A stretch of DNA of 64,000 nt from Pomphorhynchus laevis (Eukaryota > Acanthocephala > Palaeacanthocephala > Echinorhynchida > Pomphorhynchidae), in contig WNNJ02003019.1 in the NCBI GenBank assembly GCA_012934845.2, forward strand, positions 61,259-125,258, written 5' to 3'. Shown one piece after another: positions 33,182 through 45,114 of this stretch. Each line of letters begins with the position of its first letter. The stretch's first letter is position 1. A program made the translations under genes and the position numbers. The notes below the pieces were generated by a model that worked only from the letters and a program-made list of their open reading frames with translations, was not told where the DNA came from and did not search any database.

Positions 33182-35194
33182 TTAGTTAGATGAGCGAACC
33201 TTGTCACGGACGAAGGGTTTAAGGGAAAGGTGATCATCAAAATGGAAGCCTAAGAAAGTGAGATTGTGGACTATGGGGATGATCGATGAGGCAAAATATA
33301 CAGTGGGAGAAGATATGTTTGGTTTACGGGGGAGGATCAACATTATTTTGGACTTTTCGGGGTTTAAAACTAGATGGAGATTGGAGAGAAGTTTGTAGAT
33401 AGAAGAAAGACAGTTGGAGGCAGAAATACCGATATCGTGTATGCGATGTGCGGGTGCAAGAGCATAGATTAGAATGTCATCGGCGTATTGCATGACGTTA
33501 AAGGAGTAAGGTTTGATAAACGGAGAGAGATCGCCAAGCAGAAGAGAGAAAAGCAGGGGACCTAGGACTGAACCTTGTGGAACCCCGCAAAAAATAGGGA
33601 TGGGAGGGAGGATGATGAATTAGAACAGACGCGAAAGGAACGGTCGGATAGATATGAGGCGAACCAAGCTACGGAGGAGGAAGAAAAGCCGTAATCATAA
33701 CGAAGGCGAGAAAGGAGGACGGAGTGGTCGACAATGTCGAATGCGGAGGAGAGGTCCAGGGAGATGAGAACACTATATAGAGCCTTGTCTCGAGAAATGA
33801 GTAAGTCGTTGTACACTTTTATGCATGCGATTTCTGTCGAGTGATTAGAGCGGAAAGCGGATTGGAAAGGAGGGTACAGATTGGATGAGGAGAGATAAGC
33901 GTTGATTTGTATTAAGATGAGGCGTTCTAAGAGCTTAGAAAGAGTAGGGAGTAGTGAAATGGGGCGATAGCTAGAAGGAAGGGAGGGGTCGAGTGATCGT
34001 TTCTTAAGGAGGGGACGAACGATTGCGGATTTCCAGTGTGAAGGGTAGATACGACTGCGGATGGACGAGTTAAACAAGGTTGTGAGAAATGGGGATATCG
34101 ATGAGCATATAGATTTTAATATGTGAGTAAGCAGGGGATCGACAGTTGAGGTTTTGTTGGGCAAGGACATGAGAACAGATGATACTTCTGTAGGTGAGAC
34201 AGGGAGAAGATGAAAGAGTTCCGGAAGGATGAGGCTAGACTGGGCAGAGTGGGATAGGATGGTGACCAGGGGGTGTGAGAGAGCAACGTGGATACTTTAG
34301 TCTGGAGAAATGACGAATAATCATTGGCATTGATGTTGCACGGCGAAGAGGAGCGAGCAAGGATTGAGTTAAAAGTATGTCAGAGAGTCTTAGAGTTGAA
34401 TGAAGTGATGATTTTATGCTGCCAGAAGGAGTTGCATTTGGTACGTAGTAGGTTGAGATAAGACCGGCGAAGAGCAAGATAGGAATCACGGAAAGACGGA
34501 GTGATCGAGCGGAAATCACGTCTGAGAGAGCGGTGATGGGCTCGAAAAGCATTGAGGAGCCGACGCTTTGATAGTAGGCATTGGATGTCAAACCATGGGG
34601 CACGGTGCAAGCGACGGTGTGGGTGAGACTTGAAAGGCAAGAGAATATCGAGAGTGGATGTGAGTTCAGAGTCGAAAAGAAAGGCGAGATCGTGAGGAGA
34701 TATGTTTTTGTGAGTAATGATAGAGACGATTTGAGTAAGGCAGAACATAGAAGGAGGAGATCAAGATTTCTCCAAGGGCGACGTAGGATTGTAGGTGTGT
34801 GAGGAGGGGTGTGGTTGTGAGTGAGATCAAGGGTGATAAGAAAGTGATCGGATAGACCAGGATCAGAGATGGACAGTGAGGTGTAGGCAGCAAAATGATC
34901 GGGGACAGCGATGATGTCGAGTGCCCCACCAAGTATATGTGTTGGGGCAGTGGAGATTAGTTTGTAATTGTAGTTGGATAGAATGTTGATAAACCGGATG
35001 GAATCCGTGGAAGAGGGGCGGTCTAGGCGGATATTGAAGTCGCCTAGAACGATTGAAGGGATTGAGGACAAAGAACAATGAGAAAGGAGGTCAGCGAGTT
35101 CGTTAAAAAATAAGGCTGTAGGAGCTGATGAACCAGGACGGTATACAATGGCGAGATCTAGAGTGATCGGGTTAGAATAACGACAAGTGAGCAA
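33182..35194 (-). pseudogene. L2/CR1 ORF2 (endonuclease and reverse transcriptase), copy b
   Basis: The frame at 35194-34235 holds the second half of the endonuclease: DLAIVYRPGSSAP, SIPSIVLGDFNIRLD and DPGLSDHFLITLDL, where the final SDH is a catalytic motif. Its first half (SVFNTRSILNKSDLILNLFT) is readable upstream near 35510-35440 in another frame. The reverse transcriptase runs in the frames at 34170-33562 and 33493-33182, with the FAGFHKV-S point marking a frameshift where QGSVLGP would be expected. YADD lies near 33490. The protein copies element RNA at a nicked target; this copy is inactive because of the breaks. Confidence 0.8.
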
Positions 35195-35530
35195 TTCAAA
35201 AGAGCAAGACTGAAAGGGGGATTGATTTTGCGAAGAGACGCGGGGTGACGCGCGAATGCGACGATGCCGCCATGATTAGAGAATTTAGAAGGCATGAGCT
35301 GAGGGGGCGGGCGGATTCGACTAGGGAGCAACCGGCAGAGAGCAGACGGCGAATGGAAAGGTCGTCGGAATCTGAGTGCAGGATTCGGAGCGCCAGGAAT
35401 CTGAGTGCCAGGTGAGGCAGAAGAGATCGATGGATTGCTTGGTGAATAGGTTGAGGATAAGATCGGATTTATTGAGAATAGATCTAGTGTTGAAGACCGA
35501 GGCGGAAACCGTGTGCTGTGGCGAAAGAGT

Positions 35531-36662
35531 CTAGTGGAGAAGACACATAGGAGAGATGGAGTGCCATCGAATTTTTGGACGGGTGTGGACAACTTGAAAA
35601 TTTCCGTCTATGTTTCGGATGGAGAGTGATGTTTCGCCGTTTTCCTCGCGACGGCGTTTTTCGATGCGGGCTGAAGATATTTGAGCGATTTCGGAAGGGG
35701 CGCGATCGGGGAAAATTTGTGTGTTTGAAGATGAAATGAATTTAAATCGTTGAGAGAAGACAGAAGACGCGTGAGAGCAATGCTTGGAAACAATTTTTAG
35801 GAGAGGGGGCTGGGAAGGATTAGATTGAGAAGATTTGTTTAGACGGATGAATGTGACAGGAGAAATGTCCTTGAAAAAGGATGGTTTATCCGCAGGAACA
35901 ATAGACGAGAGGATGGATTTGAAGGCGGAAACATCGTGGTCCAGACGTGCTTGTGGAGATAAGGAGTTAGAAGGTGTGATATTAGTGGCAATGACGCAAC
36001 GATCGCGAGAAGCAAAGCGCTTCCGTAAAGGAGAACGAGTGACGTGAGTAGGTGAGATCACGATAGGAGAGTTGGCAGTTGAAGATTTGGAGGGAGTTGG
36101 TTTGACGACGGGAGACAGAGGATAATGATAATAAAGAGGGTGGCAAGCGATGTGAGGAAAGGTTATGAGTGGAAGGATAGTGGAGGTTGGTGGAGGTGAT
36201 TTTGATTGATGGATGCAAGTTATTGAGAAACGAGACGGGAAGGACGGGACGTGGGGTGTCGGGGAGTGAAGATGACATTGAATGGGAAGTGTATATGGTG
36301 GCAGGGTCGGTGGGTGGAGAAAGGACATTAGAAACGACGGGGTTAGTTTGAGTTGACGTGTTGGATGTTGATATGTGCCTATTGGAAAGGTTGTGGATTA
36401 GATTGTTGGCACACAAACCACATACGAAGTCTTCTTTAGCCTTATTTTTGTCGCAGGTGATTGTTGTTCAGACGCTGCAGTCGTGTATCGAGCACTGTAC
36501 TTGCAGTTGTCCATAGTTGGTGTCGGTCTTAGTTGTTTTCTTACGTCCTCTCATAAACTTGTAAGAATGTATTTCAATCAATTTTTCAACCGATAATTGT
36601 CGTCGATGGTTGTCGTCGATGATTGTCGTCAATGGTTGTCGTTGTAAGATCTTTGTAATCAA
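35531..36662 (-). pseudogene. Putative ORF1 of the L2/CR1 LINE, copy b
   Basis: Overlapping minus frames (36662-36468, 36416-35982, 36328-35531) form the region ahead of ORF2. The first ends soon after QCSIHDC and is followed by CDKNKAKEDFVCGLC, a Cys-rich segment reminiscent of the end of a PHD-type finger seen in some CR1 ORF1 proteins. The longest frame (265 residues) is Ser/Pro-rich with basic stretches (RIEKRRREE). The frame is broken at least twice. Identification as ORF1 is by position and composition only. A short run of 15-base GTCGTCGAT-type repeats lies at about 36590-36645. Confidence 0.5.
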
Positions 36663-36779
36663 GACTGTGTGTTTAAGTGTATTTACTTTAGATTGTAAGA
36701 ATTTAAATAACCAATACTTTTTTTAACGTGTTATCACCGAACTATTATGTTATCACAGAGCGATTTACATGTATGTTAT

Positions 36780-36895
36780 TTTATCTCAAACTTTTTTAAG
36801 GTTGTTATCGAACTTCGGTTTGATATCGGTATTTTATCTCAAACTTTTTTAAGGTTGTTATCGAACTTCGGTTAACTGCGTGTTATCGAACTTCG
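36780..36895. repeat. 52-bp tandem pair at the LINE-satellite junction
   Basis: The block 'ttttatctcaaacttttt' followed by 'aaggttgttatcgaacttcgg' occurs twice in tandem, then a third partial copy (gttatcgaacttcggttt) merges with the satellite, whose own sequence at that point is atcgaacttcggttttt. Confidence 0.85.
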
Positions 36896-38695
36896 GTTTT
36901 TGGCAAAATTCTTTATTATAATACTGTAGCTTGTAAGCTCACGGAGTACAGTGTGAACCATTTAGTTTTTAAATTATACAAATGTATCCTCTAAGGATCC
37001 TGTGAGAAAACAACCAACGACAGCAATAAAATTTTCTCCTGAATAAATAAGAATTCTCCGGAAAGCACGTTGTTTGTTTAAAGAGGCTATGCCCATGATA
37101 CCACGTCAGCAAATTCTCAGTGATGCCTTTAAAAAATTACAACGCAGCCGTACGACTGATGGTAGTTCACCCTAGTGATGTGTGCTGCCGGCTACCATCA
37201 GATCGTCTACGAGTGATAACGAAGTCCGCTCTGCTTGAAATCAAACTTCGGTTTATGGCAAAATTCTTGATTATAAAACTGTAGCTTGTAAGCTCCAGGA
37301 GGTCAGTGTAAACCATTTAGCTCTCAAATTATAGAAATATATCCTCAAAGGATCCTGAGAGAAAACCACCAACGACAGCAATAAAATTTCCTGCTGAATA
37401 AATTATGATGATCCGGAAAGCACGTGGTTTGTTTAAAAAGGCTGTTCCCATGCTACTACGTCAGCGAATTATCAGAGATGCCTTAAAAAATACAATGCGG
37501 CCGAACGACCGATGGTAGTTCACCCTACTAATTAGTGATGCCGGCTACCATCAGATCGTCTAGGAGTGATAACGAAGTCTGTTCTGCTTGTAATCAAACT
37601 TCGGTTTTTGGCAAAATTCTTTATTATAAAAGTGTAGCTTGTAAGCTCCCGGAGCACAGTGTGAACAATTTGGCTATTAAATTATAAAAATGTATCCTCA
37701 AAGGATCCTGTGAGAAAACAACCAACAACAGCAAAAAAATTCTTGCTGAATAAATTAAGATGATCTGGAAAGCACGTAGTTTGTTTAAAGAAGTTATGCC
37801 CATGCTACCACGTCAGCGAATTCTCAGAGATGCCTTCTACATATATCACAAGGAAGCCGAAACGACTGATGATAGTTCTCCCTACTGATGAGTGTTGTCA
37901 GCTACCATCAGATCGTCTAGGAGTGATAACGAAGTCTGGTCTGCTTGTAATCAAACTTCGGTTTTTGGCAAAATTCTTGATAATAAAACTTTAGCTTGTA
38001 AACTCCACGAGCGCAGTGTGAACCATTTAGCTCATAAATTTTAAAAATGCATCCTGAAAGGATTCTGTTAGAAAACAACCAACGACAGCAATGAAATTTC
38101 CTGCCGATTAAATTAGGATGATCCGGAAAGCACGTGGTTTGTTTAAAGAAGCTATGCCCATGCTACCACGACATCGAATTCTAGGAGATGCCTTTTTAAT
38201 ATATCACAAGACAGCCGAAACGACTAATGGTAGTTCACCCTAGTGATGAGTGCTGCCGACTACCATCAGATCGTCTAGGAGTGATAACGAAGTCTGCTCT
38301 GCTTTAATCGAACTCCAGTTTTTGGCAAAATTCTTGATTATAAAACTGTAGCTTGTAAGCTCCCGGAGCACAGTGTGAACCATTTGGTTCTTAAATTATA
38401 AAAATGTATCCTCAAAGGATGCTGTGAGAAAACAACCAACGACAGCAATAAAATTTCCTACTGAATAAATTAGGATGATCCGGAAATCACGCGGTTTGCT
38501 TAAAGAGGCTATGCCCATGCTACCACTTCAGCAAATTCTCGGAGATGCCTTTTAAATATATCACAAGGCAGCCGAAACGACTTTTGGTAGTTCACCCTAC
38601 TGATGAATGCTGCCGGCTACCATCAGATCGTCTAGGAGTGATAACGTAGTTTGCTCTGCTTGTAATCGAACTCCGGTTTTTTGGCAATATTCTTG
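36896..38695 (+). repeat. 356-bp satellite, second block, with hammerhead-like core
   Basis: Five tandem units of 353-357 bases, the same family as 31600-32841. The core is complete in two units: GAAAC 37859-37863, CTGATGA 37885-37891, GTC 37915-37917; and GAAAC 38574-38578, CTGATGA 38600-38606, GTC 38630-38632. In the last unit GGCAGC (38567-38572) is complementary to GCTGCC (38609-38614), TCACCCTA (38592-38599) to TAGG.GTGA (38633-38641), and the arms 38577-38590 and 38617-38631 form a long stem. The other units show core substitutions. Confidence 0.92.
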
Positions 38696-38699
38696 ATTA

Positions 38700-39010
38700 T
38701 ATATAATATATAATTAAATATAATTAAATATTGAGATATTTAATTTCTTTTTTTGTTGAAAAAAATTAAAAATACAAATGTGTAGTGCATATTACGACCT
38801 GCAACGTCAAATACCAAATCAATAGACAATTGTCCATAAAATATAAAAATTAAATCGTGTAAAAGTTAGTAAAATATCTTATAATAAAAAAATATTTTTT
38901 GAGGTTAAAAAATTTTTTATCAAATTTTTAATTATGGACACTGATTTTTTCATATTTTTTATAAATAAATAAGGGTTTTGTTAAAAAATACAACCGATCA
39001 AAAAAACTAG
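38700..39010. other. AT-rich spacer
   Basis: No feature recognised; the right part holds the 3' tail of LINE copy 7 (an ATAAATAAATAA run at 38964-38976, read as TTATTTATTTAT on the minus strand). Confidence 0.4.
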
Positions 39011-39097
39011 ATAACATAATTAACAAAATAAAAGGTACGAACAAATCTTCCAACGACTGCAATTTGCACTGGTCTTCTTATTCCCACTTTTACGGCC

Positions 39098-41541
39098 TCA
39101 AATCCAGAGGGATCTGAGCCCCCAACCGATCCAACACGCCGCCTTCCGACTGAACCACCCGGGGTCTTTCACCCCCCGAAGAATCCAATCGGCGCGGACT
39201 ATGCTGGGTAAACGAGAGACGAGGAGCTTAAGAAAACTTAGCCTTTGTTCAGGGTGACGTCCTCTCGAAAAGAAGACTAATCCCGAGATAGCCCAGGTAC
39301 CCCAAAGGCGCACATGGGTTTTCGCGTTTAATGACAGATGGTAGACCAGTTTCAGGGCCCACCTAGCTTTCTTCAGGATACGTTTGAGTCTATCCAGGTC
39401 AGCTTTCGCCGACCAGTTCACCGTAACGGTGAACCCCAGGTATTTTACTCGACTTGTAAAGGTGGGAAGTGGTTCAGAGGCAAATATGGAGGAGAGCGCG
39501 GAGAGTGCTAATCTCTTAAGTTTTTTCTTAGTTGCAGGGGTGCCATGAAAGACAACCGCCTGCGATTTGGCGGAGTTTAAAATAAGATTGGATATGGGTA
39601 ACTGGTCTTTTAATCTTAAAAAGAAACGGCTGATGTCAGAGACTACGTCTTTACACCTGTGTCCAGTGAACAGGGCTGTGGTGTCATCAGCGTACACCAC
39701 TAGACGTTGTTCACGTTTAAATATTTTAAATAGAATAATTGAGGCAGCAAGATATAAGATTAAAGAAAGTGATGAACCTTGAGGTACACCCTAAAAGGGT
39801 AGAACTGACGCGCATCAGGGCCGTCTTCATAGTAAAATTGCTTGGTATACATCAGTATCTCCACCCTGTTCACTATTCTCGCAGGCAACCCGAGGGACCT
39901 GAGAGAAGAGATCACAAAGGGAATGGAAATGCTGTCAAATGCAACAGAAAAGTCGAGGAAAACAGCCACAACTAGACGATGGCTATTATCCCGACAAAAC
40001 TGCTCCATCTCACCAAATGCTGAATGGACCAAGCGACCTTTGACGAACCCATGAAAACCTGGATGGATCAAATTACGCCTACTTAAATAGTCGCGGATTT
40101 TACGCGCAAGCGCTTTTTCGTAAATCGACACGAGGGCATTTTGAATCGAAATGGGTCGCAAATCTTTAGGGCATGAGCAGGATATTTTCTTAGGAATAAA
40201 AACACGCTTACTAATATTGATGCCTGCTACATCGGATGGGGAGGCTAAAAGCATTGTGACGGCCACCTCTCTTCTCTGATCAGCTGTCAAAAGCTGACAG
40301 ACCCGAGAAGAAAGAGGAGCGACGGATTTGAGGGTGCCCGGGAGTGGACCCCAGGAGTTTAGGATATCCGTAACAGATAGATCCCTACTCCTGAAGTTAC
40401 ACCAAGGCGAGATTGGTTGAGGTGATTGAGTGGCTCCATAGTTGTGTAGGACTAGTGATTCCTCCAAAACTTTAAGGCCAACATTCCCTATCCAACCCAA
40501 TGCTCGATCCTTCCAGCAAACAAACTTCTCCTTCTTGAAAATCTTCCAAAAGGAAGACTGAGAAGGATTAAGACGAGCAATACTCGTCCTATCCTACTCA
40601 GCTGGAACCTACATCTAGTGCTTCAGTATTCATTCGAGAGAGCCTGTCTAGCGGAAACAGAGAGATTAGGCATGTTAAGCGTTTCGCTAGGACCTTGAGT
40701 TTCGTCGGATTGGGATTGTATATACGACATTTATAGGTAGTCGATAAAATCGCTTTTGCTTGCGAAAAGAGGTAGGTATTAAATTCGGTCAGACTCTCAT
40801 TTCCTATTCTGAGAAATAGTTGGATAGCCGCTTGAAAGAAGGCCACTTTGATCGGATCAAAGTGAAACCTCCTTCGAAGCAACATATATTCCTCAATTCT
40901 CCAACGAATTAGGTCATGAGAGGTGGACAATTGCTGGCGCGACTGCTTCGTGCAGAGGGGTTTTAACAGCCACCTCGAGTGAAGCAGTAAAATGTCGAGG
41001 ATAGAATTTGTTGATGTGCAATGAAAGGTAGGGGAAGGGGTTTGTGAATAAGATAACAGTTCCTAGCTCTGCGAATTGCTGCATTGGTCCAACGACCAGT
41101 ACTGTCGTTGAAATCCCCAAGTATCATGTCATAATCGCTGTCAATAATACTATCCAGGAGGTCACGGTTCTTGTGAATTTCCCCTGGACGGATGTAGACA
41201 TTGGCTAGACTTTGGCGTTTACCGTTCTTACAGAGTGAAACTACTAAACAAGGCATGGCTGGACATGAGTACTTCAATAAGAGGGTGGACCTTAAGGAGC
41301 ACTTAACTAAGGTCAAGAGTCCTTGAGATTAAGAGGAGTGAGGTGGGGTTATGTACGGAGTATAGTGGGAACATATATACTTTGGGATAAATCGAGTAAT
41401 GTCCTGGGGAAGACGGATAGACCGCATCTCCTGAAAGACTATGACATCTGCATCTCTACCAGATAAAAGTCTAAGGGCAGAAGCACCTCCCGAATTTCAC
41501 TGAAGGATATTCAGTGAAAAAGGCTCACGAGTACTCTGCAT
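39098..41541 (-). pseudogene. Family A ORF2, copy 7
   Basis: The endonuclease begins at ATG 41541 but meets a stop within the LQWNSGG block and another near 41330. The 41316-40963 frame holds SLANVYIRPGEIHKN and LGDFNDSTGRW. TSHDLIRWR lies near 40925. The reverse transcriptase frame at 40500-39760 has CPKDLRPISIQNA and FLDFSVAFDSIS, where family A otherwise has SAAFDRIS; YADDTTALF is at 39695-39670 in the frame 39700-39098. About four breaks separate these parts. Confidence 0.85.
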
Positions 41542-42556
41542 TGTGATAAATAAGTTGGATTGGGGGATTGCCTGCATAGGCAGAGCTAGGTGCAGGAAGG
41601 TTTCCCTTTCCGCCACCAGCTCCGTTTAGGGCAAGTACTTGACCCTGGGCAGCATCTTCATTTCCCGTGATGGAGGCCTTTCCGGACTTGGACTTTAGCA
41701 GTTTGCCAACCTTCAATGGAGGCTCAGTGTGGGCCGAAACCCCCAGTTTCTTTAATACTGGAATCGTTGAAGGAGGGAACGTAGGAGTTGAATATAACAG
41801 AGCAAAATTACTTGTGAGGAGCTGCTCCATTTGTCTCAATATAGATTGCTTTTGAGCGTCGAGAAGATGTATGATGTCCTTGTCTGACATTCTACCGCTT
41901 GTATTTGCATAGCTGCCAGGAGTTTTTATTGTCGGTGAATTACAGAATTTTATCTTATAGCCCTTAAAGGCCTCACACGTCCTAGACCAGGATGCATCCG
42001 GACCATTACAGTTTACAAACCGCGGGGTAGAGGAACACTGACCCCCGATGTCTATACATTTTTTGGAAGAGCAAAATCCACAAATCTTCTCTTCCTTGCA
42101 CATTGAGGCCCAGTGCCCCCATCCATGACATAGATTGCAGTGGGTGAACGTAAAGTCATCGTTAGAGATGAGAAGAAATTTTAAATTAAAACCCATGAAT
42201 GGGTTACATGATGTTTTAGACAATATCTCGGCAATGTCGGTTGGCGGCGAGACAAAAATAATAGGAATAGATTGCCCATTCTTCCCCTTAACGGGGCGAA
42301 AATTGGATACTTTTAAGTATAATTGAAGAGCGTTAATGTCTGTTTGCTCCAGGTGTGGAGGAAGATTAGTTATTTTCAATAAAGCCATGATGGGCTTAGA
42401 CGTTAGGCTACCAAACTTGGTGAGATTTTGATCAAAGAATTCTTGGTATGCATTTGCCAACTCTGAGGTGGCAAATGAAATTTTGATCTTTGTTTCGTAA
42501 TACCTAACCGAGTTAAACAGTATTCTGTTACGGAACTGTTCTGCAAAACTACGCAA
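41525..42556 (-). pseudogene. Family A ORF1, copy 7 (long frame)
   Basis: This is the longest surviving ORF1 frame (343 residues). It starts just after a frameshift near 42560-42620; the true N-terminus (MDQNSGNSKEML) lies upstream in the frame 42810-42619. Parts in order: a pre-knuckle region with MALLKITNLPPHLEQTDINAL, three zinc knuckles (CNLCHGWGHWASMC; CGFCSSKKC; VNCNGPDASWSRTC, where the first Cys is lost), a helix (MSDKDIIHLLDAQKQSI) and a basic KKLGVSA / KVGKLLKSKSGK tail. Its last 17 bases overlap the start of ORF2 (ATG at 41541). Confidence 0.82.
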
Positions 42557-42917
42557 GAAAAAATTGTATAATTTGTGCCTTTCTATAGGCTCTGAGAGTT
42601 TTATAATTATAGGATTTCTCAGCTTGGGTATGGGGGAAGTACCCCCTTGCCATCATAATCATAGGATAACAAAGCACTCACCTTTGGTGTCGATAGAGTC
42701 AACATTTCCTTAGAATTACCTGAATTTTGATCCATTTGTATTACCATGTCGTTGCAAGTTAAAATGCTATAATATTTGCTAGCGTATCCAACATATATTT
42801 TTTGAATCATCGATGTTGAATAAACTTACTATTAAAATTTTAGCTCAATTCGACTTCCTTATAAAGAAAAATATAATGTTCAATAAGTAATAACTTGTTC
42901 AATTCAAGTTTTTATCA

Positions 42918-43842
42918 TAGCAATGACAAAAATACCATTTTGATGAAATGTTTCAACTTGAAATAACTTTATATTGTCGTCCAAAAGGCTTCTTAAACGA
43001 TGTAAACTATTAATGTGCGAATTTCACCATCACGCATATTCGCTAAAATTAAGGTTCATTCTTCCTTTATTTTTTGCCCTTTTCTCTATAAAAAATTTTA
43101 ATGGACACAATTTAGACTCTCTTGTTGTGTATGGCATCATAGAGATTGTAAATAAGAGATGTAGAGATGTATTCACAATACATATTATTCAGAATTAAAA
43201 ATAAGAAAATCTTAATTCCATGGGTAAAAATGAAATGGGTTGAGGGAAAGCGAGAAAGTGTGGGAAAGCGGAAAGTTGGTAAAAGGGTAACTATCTAGTT
43301 TAATACCGCCTTTTTCCAGGTTATCATATTTTGCATAACAGAAGGTATTAGTAAGATACGTACGTGCTTATTCCGTAGCACTTCTGCTCTTTACACTCTC
43401 CACCGTTGCCCTAATTCCCTTCATCCCATTACCACTCTCCCCGGCCCCCATTCCCTCCTTCACATTCCTCCTGCCCTATTTCCCGATTTCCCCTTCCCCT
43501 TTCAAAATCCCTGCATTCACTTTTTCCCATTCTCCCATTCCACCATGGAATTAAGATTTCGTTATTTTTGATTAGGAATAAGATGTATTGGAAACACATC
43601 TCTTATTTCCATTTTCTTCGATATCATACACAACAAATACAGTCTCAATGGCGTCCATTAAAACATTTTATGGAGGAATTAGCAAAAATAAGTATGAATG
43701 GACCTATATTTGAACCAATATGTTTGGGGTGAAATTCGAGCTTTAATAGTATACATCGTTTTGGAAACTTTGGACGACAGTATAGAGCTTTTTTAAGTTG
43801 AAACTTTTCATCAAAATGATTTATTTTTTTCATTGACATGGT
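42918..43842. repeat. Large foldback element
   Basis: Arms of about 305 bases, 42918-43224 and 43542-43842, are imperfect inverted repeats (for example CATTTTGATGAAA, TGTCGTCCAAA, TTTTAATGGAC, AATAAGAGATGT and CTTAATTCCATGG in the left arm, reversed in the right). The 317-base centre is GC-richer, with a pyrimidine-rich run at 43425-43545. The open frames in the arms are parallel translations of the same repeat. No known transposase is present. Confidence 0.88.
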
Positions 43843-43870
43843 GAAAACCATGGCAATGGTATTTATTTAT

Positions 43871-44380
43871 ACCTGATAATACAGTAGTTTCTCCTGATGG
43901 CATATAATCCTTATTCTGATGCATCGTCTGTTATTTATTAGTCAATTAATAAAAATTTACTTTTATTTTAAATTTCAAGCTTAAATGGTATCCTTATATA
44001 AATATAACTTGTATAAAATCATCTTAATTATTTATTATTTATAATTATTTATCTTTATTTTTAATTTATATATAGTATAAATAATTATACTATAATTAGT
44101 ATCAGGAGAAACTACTGTATTATCATATATCAGGTACTATTCCTTGACCCAGCATAGCATCGGGGTCAAATACATGTTAATGACATATTTTCAATGATGA
44201 ATTTTGATTATCGAGTAACTTATTCTGATGCAAAGTATATTATTTATTATTCATTAATAAGAATTTTTTAGCTTAATAGTTTAAATTTATTTTTAATAAT
44301 ATTTTGTTGATTTACACATTTTATTATTTTCTGATTAATTTTATTTTTATAGTAACCTAGTTTAAAATTTCATTATTTTA
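43871..44380. repeat. Palindromic dispersed repeat R copy
   Basis: ACCTGATAATACAGTAGTTT at 43871-43890 has its inverted counterpart at about 44110-44135, with AT-rich sequence between them. To the right, 44100-44380 matches repeat R (CATGTTAATGACATATTTTC; GTATATTATTTATTATTCAT). It therefore seems to be one and a half repeat R copies head to head. Confidence 0.65.
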
Positions 44381-44989
44381 TGTTTTATGTTTTATATTAT
44401 ATGGTATGCATGAATGGTCATGCAAAAATATGTTTCTTGTAAATTTAAATATGTCATTTTTACGATATAAATTAATAGTAGTTTTAGTTAATGTTAATTT
44501 AATGTTCATATTTAGATATATCCCTTCTTTATCATCTATATTAGTTCCATTAAGAATAAGGCTACCTGAATAAATTTGTTCATAGCTTGAATAAAATTAT
44601 TAGATTCAAATACACATATATCATCAATTTATCAAAACATATTTCATATATTTATATTGTTGACTTGAATTCATGTCTTTTTTCAAATTAGTTAATGGTG
44701 GTTTTATATACATGATATGAAATATTATGTAGTTTATAAAATTTAAATTTATTTTTTACACAGTTATGAACAAATTCATGTTCTATGAAGCTTAAAAATA
44801 AGTAAGCTATAGTTGGGCTACTATTACCTCTCATTGGAACACCTTTTACTTGTCTAAATATAGATGTCCCTACTTTTAAAAAATTTTGATTTATCAAAAT
44901 ATTTGAGGATTCTATTAATTCAATTTTATCCATATATTTATATTTACTTGATGGTTTAATTTTTGTTAGATAGGCGTTATAGTTATTAT

Positions 44990-44992
<3 letters not shown>

Positions 44993-45040
<48 letters not shown>
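44993..45040. repeat. (TA)n microsatellite
   Basis: About 24 uninterrupted TA dinucleotides. Confidence 0.98.
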
Positions 45041-45042
<2 letters not shown>

Positions 45043-45114
45043 TTATAAATTTATAAGTTAAATTTATATTATAAGTTATAGTTAAATTTATAAGTGTTCT
45101 AGCTAATTACAATA

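Larger units (their letters stand above)
32842..36690 (-). mobile_element. L2/CR1-type LINE, copy b
   Basis: A minus-strand two-ORF LINE lying inside the satellite. ORF1 frames cover 36662-35531; ORF2 covers about 35520-32842 with endonuclease (IVYRPGSS, SIVLGDFNIRLD) and reverse transcriptase motifs (YRPISLLPTLSKLLERLI, SLDLSSAFDIVDHSVLLSRL, MQYADDILIYA). Compared with copy c, about 50 C-terminal codons and the 3' untranslated region are missing: the frame stops abruptly at the satellite border near 32842. Group assignment rests on the motifs, typical of L2/CR1. Frameshifts are present. Confidence 0.85.
38965..42835 (-). mobile_element. Family A LINE, copy 7
   Basis: A nearly full-length minus-strand copy: ORF1 N-terminus near 42760, main ORF1 frame 42556-41525, ORF2 from ATG 41541 to about 39098, and a TTAT-type tail near 38970. 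It differs from copies 1 and 2 by many substitutions and so represents another subfamily. Confidence 0.88.

Noticed and set aside
36590-36645. Short GTCGTCGAT repeats as a CRISPR array
   Set aside because: Contiguous 15-base minisatellite without spacers, in a eukaryotic LINE.
38560-38645. Ordinary in-cis hammerhead within a single satellite unit
   Set aside because: Strand order would make stems I, II and III cross with linkers of zero to three bases; such a fold is sterically impossible, hence the two-unit model.
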